Assembly (NCBI GenBank): GCA_016934745.1
Contig: JAFGSF010000062.1
Coordinates: 1-64,000, forward strand
Source: Candidatus Aminicenantota bacterium
GTDB taxonomy: Bacteria > Acidobacteriota > Aminicenantia > UBA2199
Length of the DNA: 64,000 nucleotides
Direction: 5' to 3'
Shown here: positions 27,492 through 35,077 of the stretch, piece by piece
Layout of the letters: each line of letters begins with the position of its first letter
Position numbering within the stretch: the first letter of the stretch is position 1
Translations under genes and position numbers: made by a program
The notes under the pieces: generated by a model
What the model was told of the DNA's origin: nothing
Databases searched by the model: none
What the model saw: the letters and a program-made list of their open reading frames with translations, nothing else

Positions 27492-27895
27492 TGCCCTTCT
27501 CCAAAGAAAAAATTAATCTCGTCCAATGCCGTGGCCAATGAATCGGCGGCATGAACACTGTTTTGCTGCACATCGATGCCAAAACGCTGCCGCAAGGTCC
27601 CGATTTCCGCTTGGGTAGGATCAGTGTGTCCATGCAATTTACGCCACGCTTCCACGGCATCGTCTTTCTCCAATAAAAGAACAAAAATTCGCCCCGAGGC
27701 CATATATCCCACCAGGCTGTCAAAAAAAGGCTTGCTTCGGTGTGCCTGGTAAAATTGCTTGGCCGCGTCAATGGATAATTTCAGGGTTCTGATCGCGACA
27801 ATTTGGAAATCATTTTTTTCGATTTCCGAGATGATGGCTCCGACCAGCCGGCGTTGAACCGCATCGGGTTTGATCAGAGCCAAGGTTTGTTCCAA
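27488..27895 (-). CDS. ndk: Nucleoside diphosphate kinase
   Basis: About 135 residues. Exchanges the gamma phosphate among NTPs through a phospho-His. Motifs: TLALIKPDAVQRRLVGAII, the LVGYMASGRIFVLLL segment (usual form MxSGPV), and NSVHAADS containing the active His. The GPV to GRI change and AAD instead of GSD are mild departures from the family consensus. It starts with TTG 27895 after GAGGTGATTT, a strong ribosome site. It is first in an operon with the partner-switch genes and purA. Confidence 0.93.
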   Translation of the reverse strand: MEQTLALIKPDAVQRRLVGAIISEIEKNDFQIVAIRTLKLSIDAAKQFYQAHRSKPFFDSLVGYMASGRIFVLLLEKDDAVEAWRKLHGHTDPTQAEIGTLRQRFGIDVQQNSVHAADSLATALDEINFFFGEGQ

Positions 27896-27911
27896 AAATC
27901 ACCTCGCCGTT

Positions 27912-27940
27912 ATTGTAGACCAAATGCAGTCAAAATTCAA
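27912..27940 (-). promoter_or_regulatory. ndk operon promoter
   Basis: Minus strand: TTGAAT (27935-27940), a 17-nt spacer, TACAAT (27912-27917). The leader is about 10 nt with the Shine-Dalgarno at its 3' end. Confidence 0.65.
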
Positions 27941-27992
27941 ATGGATCGACCATATTTGAAAAAGCTCCAAATTATTTTTTTTAAAAAACATA

Positions 27993-28020
27993 TTGACTTC
28001 ATGATAAACTGTTATATAAT
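27993..28020 (+). promoter_or_regulatory. Promoter of the PstS-like gene
   Basis: TTGACT (27993-27998), a 16-nt spacer, TATAAT (28015-28020), giving a leader of about 33 nt. The flanking region is very AT-rich. No clear Pho box is visible. Confidence 0.7.
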
Positions 28021-28059
28021 GTACTATGTTTATAGCCCAATCGTAGGGTGGGATGTTCC

Positions 28060-29022
28060 ATGAAAAAAAATTTAGCCCTGCTCGCGGCATTGGCCATGAT
28101 CATCCAGAGCGGAGTCCAAACTTCGGCGCCCATAAGCGTATCCAAGCAAAAACTTCAAGGCACGATTACCATTTCCGGAGCTTTTGCCCTTTACCCGATG
28201 GTGATGAAATGGTCTGAGGAATTCCGCAAGCTCCATCCCCAAGTCCGTTTCGATATTTCGGCGGGCGGAGCCGGCAAAGGCATTGCCGACGCCCTGGCCA
28301 ACATGGTCGATATCGGCATGGTCTCGCGTGAAATACACCCCGCCGAAATCGAGAAGGGAGCATGGTTTATCCCCGTGACCAAGGATGCAGTAGTGGCGGT
28401 TATCAATGAAAGCAATCCCCTGCTTGGGGAACTATTGAAAAAAGGCGCGAAAAAAGCCGATTTCATGCACATCTGGCTTGACGAGACTCCACCGACCTGG
28501 AACGCACTTGTGATTACAAAAGGCCGTATTCAAATGCATGTTTATACTCGTTCTGATTCCTGCGGCGCCGCTGAAACCTGGGCCCTATTCCTGGGTAAAC
28601 ACCAGGAAGACTTGCTGGGAATCGGTGTTTTCGGCGATCCCGGATTAAATGAAGCCGTTCGCAAGGACGTATTGGGAATCGGTTACAACAACATCAATTA
28701 CGCGTTCGATGCAACCACGCTCAAACCCATGCCCGGAACCGTGATTCTGCCCATCGACCTGAACGAAGACGGCCGCATCGACGAAGCGGAAAAATTTTAC
28801 GGTAACCGCAATGCCGTGATCAAAGCCATCGCCGACAACCGCTATCCCAGCCCCCCCGCCCGGAATTTGTACTTCGTCTGTCATGGCCGTCCGCAAAAGC
28901 AGCTGCTTGCGGCTTTTATGCAATGGGTTTTGGGCACCGGCCAAAAATACGTCGCCGAAGCGGGCTACATCACTCTTCCCGAAGCAAAAATCGTTCAGGC
29001 ATTGAAAAAAATCGGGCTTTAA
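28060..29022 (+). CDS. PstS-like phosphate-binding periplasmic protein
   Basis: About 320 residues. Signal peptide (MKKNLALLAALAMIIQSGVQ), then TITISGAFALYPMVMKWSEE and SAGGAGKGIADAL, the PBP-like region that binds phosphate in PstS. The ATG at 28060 follows GGGTGGGATG; an in-frame ATG at 28048 is less well placed. Genes for PstC, PstA and PstB are not next to it; a broken beta-barrel gene follows instead, so it may be an orphan receptor or part of an outer-membrane uptake unit now lost. Another oxyanion ligand is possible. Confidence 0.85.
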   Translation: MKKNLALLAALAMIIQSGVQTSAPISVSKQKLQGTITISGAFALYPMVMKWSEEFRKLHPQVRFDISAGGAGKGIADALANMVDIGMVSREIHPAEIEKGAWFIPVTKDAVVAVINESNPLLGELLKKGAKKADFMHIWLDETPPTWNALVITKGRIQMHVYTRSDSCGAAETWALFLGKHQEDLLGIGVFGDPGLNEAVRKDVLGIGYNNINYAFDATTLKPMPGTVILPIDLNEDGRIDEAEKFYGNRNAVIKAIADNRYPSPPARNLYFVCHGRPQKQLLAAFMQWVLGTGQKYVAEAGYITLPEAKIVQALKKIGL

Positions 29023-29046
29023 GCGGATTTTAAACGGCAGATTACC

Positions 29047-29654
29047 ATGGAAATGAAAAACACACTTTGCACCCTGACCGTTCTTCTGCTCCTGCTGGTT
29101 CCAGCCAGTTCGCTCAGAAGTTAAGGCAGAGTTTCAGGCTGGATGATCGGCGACTACTATGATGCATTGGCAAAGCGCTCCATGGCCGTCTCGACTTTCA
29201 ACCCGTTCCGGCTCTGTTTTTGGAGCTCTACGCAGATTACACCGCTAGCGGCAACAACCGCTGGGTCAGCATTTTTCAGGCCTTCGTCGGCCTGAAAGGC
29301 AAATGGGGAAGAAGCGGTCTCAACTTCGGAATGCGCAACTCCAAACAGGCGGGCACCCGCAGCGACATCAAATTCGTGTCTATTTTTCTGGCAGGCAAGT
29401 TGCATCCAAAAATTGAATTGATCGGCCGTTTCGACAGCTTGCCGGACCCCAACCCCAACGGCGGCAAGATCGACTACATCCCCATGGCCAATAATGCCAA
29501 GGCCAACGTGCTCCTGGCTGGGCTCGGCTGGTTCTTGAACGAGAATGTGAAGATCATCCCCAATATCAAATATGTTTTTTACGATACTCCCGAAAGTGGC
29601 GACAAACCTCTATCCGATTTTTACACCTATCTAACACTGTATTTCAAATTCTAA
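29047..29654 (+). pseudogene. Broken outer-membrane beta-barrel (porin-like) gene
   Basis: ATG 29047 opens a signal peptide (MKNTLCTLTVLLLLLVPASS), but a TAA follows at 29122-29124. In the same frame after the stop, GRVSGWMIGDYYDALAK looks like the first barrel strand. The sequence then shifts frame near 29220 and continues as a convincing barrel end with alternating strands (WVSIFQAFVGLKGKWG, VLLAGLGWFLNENVKI) and a terminal aromatic residue (LYFKF). At least one stop and one frameshift are present. The total length is well short of a porin, so an internal deletion is likely. It lies 25 nt after the PstS-like gene. Confidence 0.7.
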
Positions 29655-29748
29655 TCATTATTAACTGCGGGGGAAGAGTATGGCTCCCCTCGCTTATTCC
29701 CTTGAAAGCAACAATTCTTATTTTGAAAATATCTATTTCTGCCAATTA

Positions 29749-29757
29749 TGGTATAAT
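29749..29757 (+). promoter_or_regulatory. Extended -10 promoter of the nucleotidyltransferase pair
   Basis: TG, one base, then TATAAT (29752-29757). No good -35 box. The leader is about 22 nt without a Shine-Dalgarno. Confidence 0.5.
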
Positions 29758-29785
29758 ATTTTTGTCTTCACAGAATTAGATCATT

Positions 29786-30022
29786 ATGCAAAAAGATACA
29801 AAAAACCTAATTTCAGACCGTCAAAAAGCGTTGCAACACTTTAATGAATGGGAGAAAAAACATCCGCTGGAACTGTCGCCTCAAACAGCAGTGGAAGGGT
29901 TGGATTTTCTTTACAACTTGCTGCCCGAAGCTTCCCGTCAACGTCCAATTGATCCTTCAGGCATAATGATTATGCGCCGCGCCCTGGCGCATCTGAAAGA
30001 CGATTGTAAATGGAATCATTAG
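29786..30022 (+). CDS. Small protein upstream of a nucleotidyltransferase
   Basis: About 78 residues, soluble, helical, with no recognised motif beyond a FNEWEKKHPLELSPQTAVEG stretch and DFLYNLLP. It overlaps the next gene by 13 nt, so the two are coupled. Small proteins paired with AbiEii/DUF1814-type nucleotidyltransferases are often the antitoxin partner, but no DNA-binding motif is visible here, so that role is inference from position only. Confidence 0.6.
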   Translation: MQKDTKNLISDRQKALQHFNEWEKKHPLELSPQTAVEGLDFLYNLLPEASRQRPIDPSGIMIMRRALAHLKDDCKWNH

Positions 30023-30570
30023 AATCCGCATTGATTTCCATTTCCCAATTTTTGAAACAACAAAATATTCCCTATATGGTCATCGGTGGCATGGCAAATG
30101 CGATCTGGGGCGAACCCAGAGCAACCCTAGATATCGACATAACCATTTGGGTCGAAGATGAAAAAATTCAAAACTTGATCCAATCGCTTACACCTGTTTT
30201 TAAGCTACTACCTGAAAATCCACGCGAATTTATTTCCAAAAACAGGGTTTTACCCATCTCTACTCAAACCAACACTCGGATTGATTTGCTCTTTGGAATG
30301 CTCCAATTCGAAGAATCCGCTATTTCCCGCGCCATTGAAATAGACATTCACGGAACCCCAGTTCGTTTTTGCACGGCTGAAGACCTGATTCTCCATAAAA
30401 TCATTTCGGTTCGTGAAAAGGACTTGCATGATGCCGAAAATATTACTGCGCGCCAAAAAAACAAGCTGGATATTGCTTATCTGGAACCGCGCATTAAAGA
30501 ACTGGCCGAAATTTTGGAAAAACCGGAAGTTTTGAAAAAATGGCAAGCCTGGAAGAAAAATGCCGAATAA
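30010..30570 (+). CDS. Nucleotidyltransferase-fold protein (AbiEii/MenT-like)
   Basis: About 186 residues. Polymerase-beta superfamily signature: MVIGGMANAIWGEPRATLDIDITIWV, with the GG and the DID pair for metal and NTP binding, then TRIDLLFGM giving a third acidic residue and RFCTAEDLILHKIISVREKDLHD typical of the AbiEii/DUF1814-like group. Members act as toxins that add nucleotides to tRNA, or as kinases of unknown targets. Together with the preceding 78-residue protein it looks like a two-gene toxin/antitoxin-like unit. The region is AT-richer than the surroundings, which would fit recent acquisition. Confidence 0.72.
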   Translation: MESLESALISISQFLKQQNIPYMVIGGMANAIWGEPRATLDIDITIWVEDEKIQNLIQSLTPVFKLLPENPREFISKNRVLPISTQTNTRIDLLFGMLQFEESAISRAIEIDIHGTPVRFCTAEDLILHKIISVREKDLHDAENITARQKNKLDIAYLEPRIKELAEILEKPEVLKKWQAWKKNAE

Positions 30571-30616
30571 CTTCCCCGTAACATAGAAGACAGGATTTTA
30601 GCGCTGCTTCTCAGAC

Positions 30617-30692
30617 AAATCACTTTTTTTGCTGCGCGGATGAAACTGGTTATAAACTTTTTTCACCTGGCCCCTGGCTGAATGGGTATATC
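30617..30692 (-). pseudogene. 3'-terminal fragment of a xerD-like gene
   Basis: On the minus strand this encodes THSARGQVKKVYNQFHPRSK, which matches the C-terminal end of the intact xerD downstream (THLAKGQVKKVYDQFHPRSK). About 75 nt are shared at roughly 80% identity, judged by eye. One T fewer in the homopolymer before the end changes the reading frame after RSKK. Homology stops just where a MITE-like inverted repeat begins at 30696. It is a relic in the same orientation as xerD, 1.6 kb away. Confidence 0.75.
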
Positions 30693-30695
30693 GAA

Positions 30696-30941
30696 GGAGG
30701 TGGGGGGGTGGTTCTTGATAATTTGACAATTTCAGCCGTGTTCTCTCTTTTGACGCATCCGGCCATACCTGTATTACGAACCTAGGCTGTTGATATTCAG
30801 ATCCCCAAAAAGATCCATTTGAACGATTTCCCAAGTACGTCAACCCGTCCTTCCCCTTCAACAATACCAACAGTCACCCTCGCAACAGCTCATAATTGAC
30901 ATATACCCTTCCCCCAAATTGTCAAGAACCGACCCCCTCCC
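30696..30941. mobile_element. MITE-like element with imperfect terminal inverted repeats
   Basis: Left end 30696-30725 is G-rich and then GGTTCTTGATAATTTG. The right end 30915-30941, reverse-complemented, is G-rich and then GGTTCTTGACAATTTG. The 16-nt inner arms differ at one base. The element is about 246 nt. A 90-codon open frame on the minus strand runs through it into the xerD fragment but has no family match. It appears to have inserted at the broken end of the xerD fragment. No target-site duplication was confirmed. Confidence 0.55.
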
Positions 30942-30949
30942 ATCTCATA

Positions 30950-31840
30950 TTAAGATAGCTGCCTCAGAGTATCCTTGGCCATTTTTCTTACATGATTGCA
31001 GTACTCGTCAGTCCAACCAATCTTGCCCCCTCCTACAATTTGTGGCGTAAAACGATTAGGGCTGCCGATTCTTAATGGATCGGCGGTTTTCACTTCCTGT
31101 AAAACACTGATCAATGCATCTGTGGATTCTGCACGTGCGGCAGCTACGATCGCATACCCTATTTTCCCACTGCGATCCTGCAACAATTCACAAAGCAATT
31201 CAGCCAAAGCAAGAGAACCCGACTTACCTTCTTGTATAAGGCCTTCCTGGATCTCGGGCAGCATATCATCTGGAAATAAGATATCATTGCGAGTGCAGAT
31301 CATGAGCAACTTTTCGATAGGTCCTTCCGCGGATTCTTCCTTGGAGTCAGCAGATAAATCTTGAAGTCTTCCCTCAGCGGATTCACGGACACAGACTTCT
31401 TTGTCGGACCGTGCAATTTTGGATAGGATTGAAGAGTCAGTTAGATTCTGTACCGCTGCATTTCGAACTTCCCAAGCTTCATCAGTATTTGCGATTTCAG
31501 TAAGTAAAGCTTGATCCGTCAGCTGTGCAATTGCCTTTTTTCGCACTTGTCCATGTTCACTTTCATTTTTGGCCACTCCTTTTAATAATTCTTGCCATTT
31601 GGATGGATCTAGTTTTTCTATTGCTTCTTCACGCACAAATCTGGATTCATCGTTTTTAGCGATACTAGCAATTAATTCCTGTTCATTATCGTCGAGTTTG
31701 AACAAAGCTGCTTCTCTGACAATAAATTCTTTATCATTTTTAACGATGTCCTTGAGAATTCCTTGATCTTCTAGCTTATAAACCGCAGCCCTCCGTACTT
31801 CTGAATTCTTGCTTTGCCATTTTGGCTTGAACAATGCCAT
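30950..31840 (-). CDS. HEAT-like repeat protein
   Basis: About 296 residues. Residues 10-165 contain at least six VRxxAxxxL units (VRRAAVYKL, VREAALFKL, VREEAIEKL, VRKKAIAQL, VRNAAVQNL, VRESAEGRL) spaced about 25-33 residues apart, each followed by a loop of the IAKNDE type. This is a short HEAT/PBS-lyase-like solenoid for protein binding. The C-terminal 130 residues are helical and unrecognised (GPIEKLLMICTRNDILFP, VGGGKIGWTDEYCNHVRKMA). Strong Shine-Dalgarno GGGAGGAGAAAT. It sits between the xerD fragment and xerD, with a long, repeat-rich leader. Confidence 0.75.
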   Translation of the reverse strand: MALFKPKWQSKNSEVRRAAVYKLEDQGILKDIVKNDKEFIVREAALFKLDDNEQELIASIAKNDESRFVREEAIEKLDPSKWQELLKGVAKNESEHGQVRKKAIAQLTDQALLTEIANTDEAWEVRNAAVQNLTDSSILSKIARSDKEVCVRESAEGRLQDLSADSKEESAEGPIEKLLMICTRNDILFPDDMLPEIQEGLIQEGKSGSLALAELLCELLQDRSGKIGYAIVAAARAESTDALISVLQEVKTADPLRIGSPNRFTPQIVGGGKIGWTDEYCNHVRKMAKDTLRQLS

Positions 31841-31920
31841 ATTTCTCCTCCCAAAAAATTAAGCGTATCGGGTTTCTCGGTTTGACATTTAGGCCATTCG
31901 TAGCCAACTTTTCCCCTCTA

Positions 31921-32024
31921 ACTGATAGGAAACCCAATTTTGCCCATGAACTGATTTTAGAGTTTTGAATCGACTGATAGGAAAATCGATTTTCTCCATG
32001 ATAGGATTTTAAAAGAATTTGATG
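31921..32024. repeat. 52-nt tandem repeat, two copies
   Basis: Copies at 31921-31972 and 31973-32024 both open ACTGATAGGAAA and share CATTTT-like and CCATGA blocks at the same offsets. Divergence is moderate. The repeat lies in the leader and promoter of the HEAT-repeat gene: copy 2 covers the -10 box and the predicted transcription start, and copy 1 lies inside the transcript. Confidence 0.65.
31981..31994. promoter_or_regulatory. Perfect palindrome, candidate operator
   Basis: GAAAATCGATTTTC reads the same on both strands. It covers about +5 to +18 relative to the start predicted from the 32006-32033 promoter, a classic position for a repressor site. The matching place in copy 1 of the tandem repeat has a degenerate version. 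Confidence 0.5.
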
Positions 32025-32033
32025 AAATGTCAA
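32006..32033 (-). promoter_or_regulatory. Promoter of the HEAT-repeat gene
   Basis: Minus strand: TTGACA (32028-32033), a 16-nt spacer, TAAAAT (32006-32011). The leader to ATG 31840 is about 160 nt. The remainder of the 368-nt gap (32034-32208) shows no gene. Confidence 0.65.
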
Positions 32034-32208
32034 CAGAAAATTGTGCATTTTATGTGATTTTCCGTGACATTTGATTCTTGGAGTCCGCTTCCTAAAAATT
32101 GCCTGCAAAAAGGCTAAATATCGACGTTTTGTCCAGAAAATGAATGCTCCGCCACCGGCAATACTCTACGCTATTTTTAAATCAGATAATTTCCGTAACA
32201 GTTTGAAA

Positions 32209-33120
32209 TCACTTTTTTTTACTGCGCGGGTGGAACTGGTCGTATACTTTCTTCACTTGGCCCTTGGCCAGGTGGGTGTAGATCTCGGTGGTGGCGATGG
32301 AGGAATGGCCGAGCAGCATCTGCACCGAGCGCAGGTCGGCGCCGTTTTCGACCAGGTGGGTGGCAAATGAATGGCGAAGCATGTGGGGGGTCAGGCGGTC
32401 GGCCAGGCCTGTTTTTTGTCCATAGGCTTTGATCAGTTTCCACAGTCCCTGGCGGCTGAACAGGGCTCCGGCGTAATTCAGGAAGATCTGCGGTGGCTTT
32501 GCCCCTTTCAGCAGCTTGGGACGGCTGTGGACCAAATAATCGGCAAGGCTGTCGCGAGCTTTCACGCCGAAAGGCACGATCCTTTCCTTGGATCCTTTGC
32601 CCAGCACCCGCAAAAAGCCTTCGTCGAGATACACATCGTCCAGTTTCAACTGCACCACTTCCGAAATGCGCAAACCGGAAGCGTACATCAATTCCATGAT
32701 CGCCTTGTCCCTTCGTCCGATTACGGTTCTGGTATCCGGGCTGTCCAGCAGGCGAAAAATATCTTCGCTGCTGAGATAAGCGGGCAGCATGAGCCACTTC
32801 TTGGGCAATGACACATTGGCCACCGGGTTGACATTCAGGCATTCCTCCTTCAGTAGGAAGCGATAAAAACTTTTCAGCACCGAGATCAAATGCGCCTGCG
32901 ACGCCACGGCACCACCCCGGCGCCCTTGCGATTTAATGAAATCAATCATATCATTCTCGCTCACAAGCAGGTAATGTAATTTTCTATTTTTTAGAAAGTT
33001 AAAATATTTTTCCAACTCCTGACGATAGGAAAGGATGGTATTGGCCGCGAGCCCGCGTTCGTATTCCAGATAGAGTAAAAAACGATCCAGGGGTGAACCT
33101 TGCTGAACGGCTTCGGCCAT
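32209..33120 (-). CDS. xerD: Tyrosine recombinase XerD/XerC
   Basis: About 303 residues. Resolves chromosome dimers at dif by site-specific recombination. N-terminal SAM-like core-binding domain (about 10-95). The catalytic domain shows Arg in MYASGLRISEVVQL, Lys in GKGSKERIVP, HMLRHSFATHL with His and Arg, LGHSSIATTEIYTH with His and the Tyr nucleophile. No dif site or partner Xer was found in the window. It begins 2 nt after the MBL-fold gene, so it belongs to the apgM-MBL-xerD operon. Its 3' end is partly duplicated at 30617-30692. Confidence 0.94.
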   Translation of the reverse strand: MAEAVQQGSPLDRFLLYLEYERGLAANTILSYRQELEKYFNFLKNRKLHYLLVSENDMIDFIKSQGRRGGAVASQAHLISVLKSFYRFLLKEECLNVNPVANVSLPKKWLMLPAYLSSEDIFRLLDSPDTRTVIGRRDKAIMELMYASGLRISEVVQLKLDDVYLDEGFLRVLGKGSKERIVPFGVKARDSLADYLVHSRPKLLKGAKPPQIFLNYAGALFSRQGLWKLIKAYGQKTGLADRLTPHMLRHSFATHLVENGADLRSVQMLLGHSSIATTEIYTHLAKGQVKKVYDQFHPRSKKK

Positions 33121-33122
33121 GT

Positions 33123-33737
33123 TCAGAGATACGGGTTCGAAGCCAATTCCTTTTCCATGGTTGTGACTTCACCATGGCCGGGCAGGATGATGGTCTCCGG
33201 GGGGAAAGCCCTGATCTTGTTCAGTGAAGAACGCATGGCCTCGTCATCACCGCCCGGCAGGTCGGTGCGGCCGACATCGCCCTGAAACAATGTGTCGCCC
33301 GTAAAAAGCAGGTTGCCGCCATGCAGGAGCATGGACCCCGGGGTATGGCCCGGACTATGGATAACCGTCAGAACCAGGTCATCGTTGCCGATAATTTCGC
33401 CGTCTTTCAGCAGGCGTTCAGGTGCCGACGGCAAACTCATGGCAAACAGGGCTGCGATTTCACGGTTCATCTGTCCGTGCATGGTTTTTTCATCGGCTTC
33501 ATGGATCCATAACGGGATATGAAAATGAACCAGGAGTCCGGTGACGGCTCCCAAATGATCGGCATGGCCGTGTGTTAAAATTATCGCCTGCGGCATCAGT
33601 TTTTCGCGTTCAACCAGCTTGATGATCTTTTCGGCTTCAGCACCGGGATCGATGATAAAGCAACGACGGCTGAGCTCGGAATAAAAAAGATACATGTTGG
33701 TCTGCAGTTCACCGACCTCAAGTTTCAGATAGGGCAT
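33123..33737 (-). CDS. MBL-fold metallohydrolase (glyoxalase II-like)
   Basis: About 204 residues. Metallo-beta-lactamase fold with the metal motif ILTHGHADHLGAV, then VIHSPGHTPGSMLLH, and FTGDTLFQGDVGRTDLPGG followed by a late LPGHGEVTT His. The closest groups are hydroxyacylglutathione hydrolase-like or persulfide dioxygenase-like proteins; the substrate cannot be fixed from sequence. It lies 3 nt after apgM and 2 nt before xerD. Confidence 0.88.
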   Translation of the reverse strand: MPYLKLEVGELQTNMYLFYSELSRRCFIIDPGAEAEKIIKLVEREKLMPQAIILTHGHADHLGAVTGLLVHFHIPLWIHEADEKTMHGQMNREIAALFAMSLPSAPERLLKDGEIIGNDDLVLTVIHSPGHTPGSMLLHGGNLLFTGDTLFQGDVGRTDLPGGDDEAMRSSLNKIRAFPPETIILPGHGEVTTMEKELASNPYL

Positions 33738-33740
33738 GGA

Positions 33741-34949
33741 TCAGGCTCCGTATTTTTTAAACTTCAAGGCGTTGGCCATCATCAGGGGCAGCACATCCAT
33801 GGCTTTGAAATTCCCCAAAATTCCCTGGGCGCATGTTTTCTCACTGAATTTTCCTGCGGGTTCCACACCCTGCCTTTGATAGGCGGACTTGAGCAGAACC
33901 GGATTGGGATGCCAGGAATGGGCCTTCAGCAGTGCCGGAGTCGAATGGTCTCCGGTTACAACCAGCACATCGGGAAGCAGTTCCAGGATTGCCGGCAGCC
34001 AGCGGTCGAATGCTTCGATTACCGAAACCTTGCCTGCTAAATTTCCGTCTTCGCCGTAGGAATCGGTTTTTTTGATGTGCACAAAAAAGAAATCATATTC
34101 TTCATAATGCTTTTTCAAGGTGTCGAGCTGCTCCTCAATGGTACGACCGGTTTCCAGGATATCCATTCCCACGAGCTGGGCCAGCCCCTTGTACATCGGA
34201 TAAACGGCGATGGCCGCTGTCTTCAGCTTGAACAATTCCTTCAGCGAGGGAATGGCCGGATATTGCGCATAGCCCCGGAGCAGGCAGGTGTTGGCCGGGT
34301 GGAATGACGCCAGTTCCTTGGTCAGGCGATCGATGAACAGGTTGATGATGCGAACGGTTTTGGCGGCGCCATCCTCCTTGGCCCTGGCATAAGCGATTGG
34401 TACACCCACGGCTTCGGGATCGGCATCGCTTAGTTGATCGCTCAATCCGTCCCCGCTCAGAAGCAGGACAAATCGATGTTCTTCCCCAGAGGTCAGTTTG
34501 ATCTCGACATCTTCAATTTTTTTAATTTTACTATTTAAATAGGCGGTGATTTCACGATTTTTTTCAGTCGAAATGCGTCCGGCCCGCCGGTCGGTTATCA
34601 AACCGTTCTCCAGGGTGGCAAAATTTCCGCGTACGGCCAGGTCCCGTTTACTGACAGTGATACCGACGCCCAGCGCTTCGAGTATTCCCCGCCCGATCTC
34701 ATATTTGAGTGGATCGTAGCCAAAAAGGGAAAGATGGGCCGGGCCACTGCCCGGGGTGATGCCGGGAGCAATCGGGTAACTCAATCCGAGTTCGCTTTCA
34801 GAAGCCAGCAGATCGAGATTCGGTGTCTGCGCCGTTTCCAGTTCGGTTTTTCCCTTGACCGGCAGTCCGCCCAGGCCGTCCAGAACAAGCAACACCATTT
34901 TTTTGTCGTTTTCAACGCTGATCTTTCTGAAAAGTTCTTCTCGTTCCAT
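33741..34949 (-). CDS. apgM: 2,3-bisphosphoglycerate-independent phosphoglycerate mutase, ApgM type
   Basis: About 402 residues. Interconverts 3- and 2-phosphoglycerate in glycolysis. It belongs to the archaeal-type branch of the alkaline phosphatase superfamily: MVLLVLDGLGGLPVKGKT, ETAQTPNLDLLASES, GSGPAHLSLFGYDPL, VHIKKTDSYGEDGN, VVTGDHSTPALLKAHSWHPN. The ATG at 34949 follows AAGGAGCGACC; the frame is open upstream to 35042 but without homology. Promoter at 34966-34994. First gene of an operon with the MBL hydrolase and xerD. Confidence 0.94.
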   Translation of the reverse strand: MEREELFRKISVENDKKMVLLVLDGLGGLPVKGKTELETAQTPNLDLLASESELGLSYPIAPGITPGSGPAHLSLFGYDPLKYEIGRGILEALGVGITVSKRDLAVRGNFATLENGLITDRRAGRISTEKNREITAYLNSKIKKIEDVEIKLTSGEEHRFVLLLSGDGLSDQLSDADPEAVGVPIAYARAKEDGAAKTVRIINLFIDRLTKELASFHPANTCLLRGYAQYPAIPSLKELFKLKTAAIAVYPMYKGLAQLVGMDILETGRTIEEQLDTLKKHYEEYDFFFVHIKKTDSYGEDGNLAGKVSVIEAFDRWLPAILELLPDVLVVTGDHSTPALLKAHSWHPNPVLLKSAYQRQGVEPAGKFSEKTCAQGILGNFKAMDVLPLMMANALKFKKYGA

Positions 34950-34965
34950 GGTCGCTCCTTGCTTT

Positions 34966-34994
34966 ATTATCGCCGCAAACTGGATTTTAATCAA
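34966..34994 (-). promoter_or_regulatory. apgM operon promoter
   Basis: Minus strand: TTGATT (34989-34994), a 17-nt spacer, GATAAT (34966-34971). Confidence 0.62.
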
Positions 34995-35077
34995 GGCCGG
35001 ATTGCAACGATCCGGGCGCAGTGTCCCAAGGGGACAGTACACGAAGATGAGTGGACGGACGTGAAAATTTTAAAGCT

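Noticed and set aside
30598..30870. A 90-codon minus-strand frame
   Set aside because: Its C-terminal part is the xerD relic and the rest reads through the MITE-like element; it is not a real gene.
31776..32108. A 110-codon minus-strand frame over the HEAT gene promoter
   Set aside because: It crosses the promoter, tandem repeat and palindrome and runs into the HEAT gene in another frame; no ribosome site.
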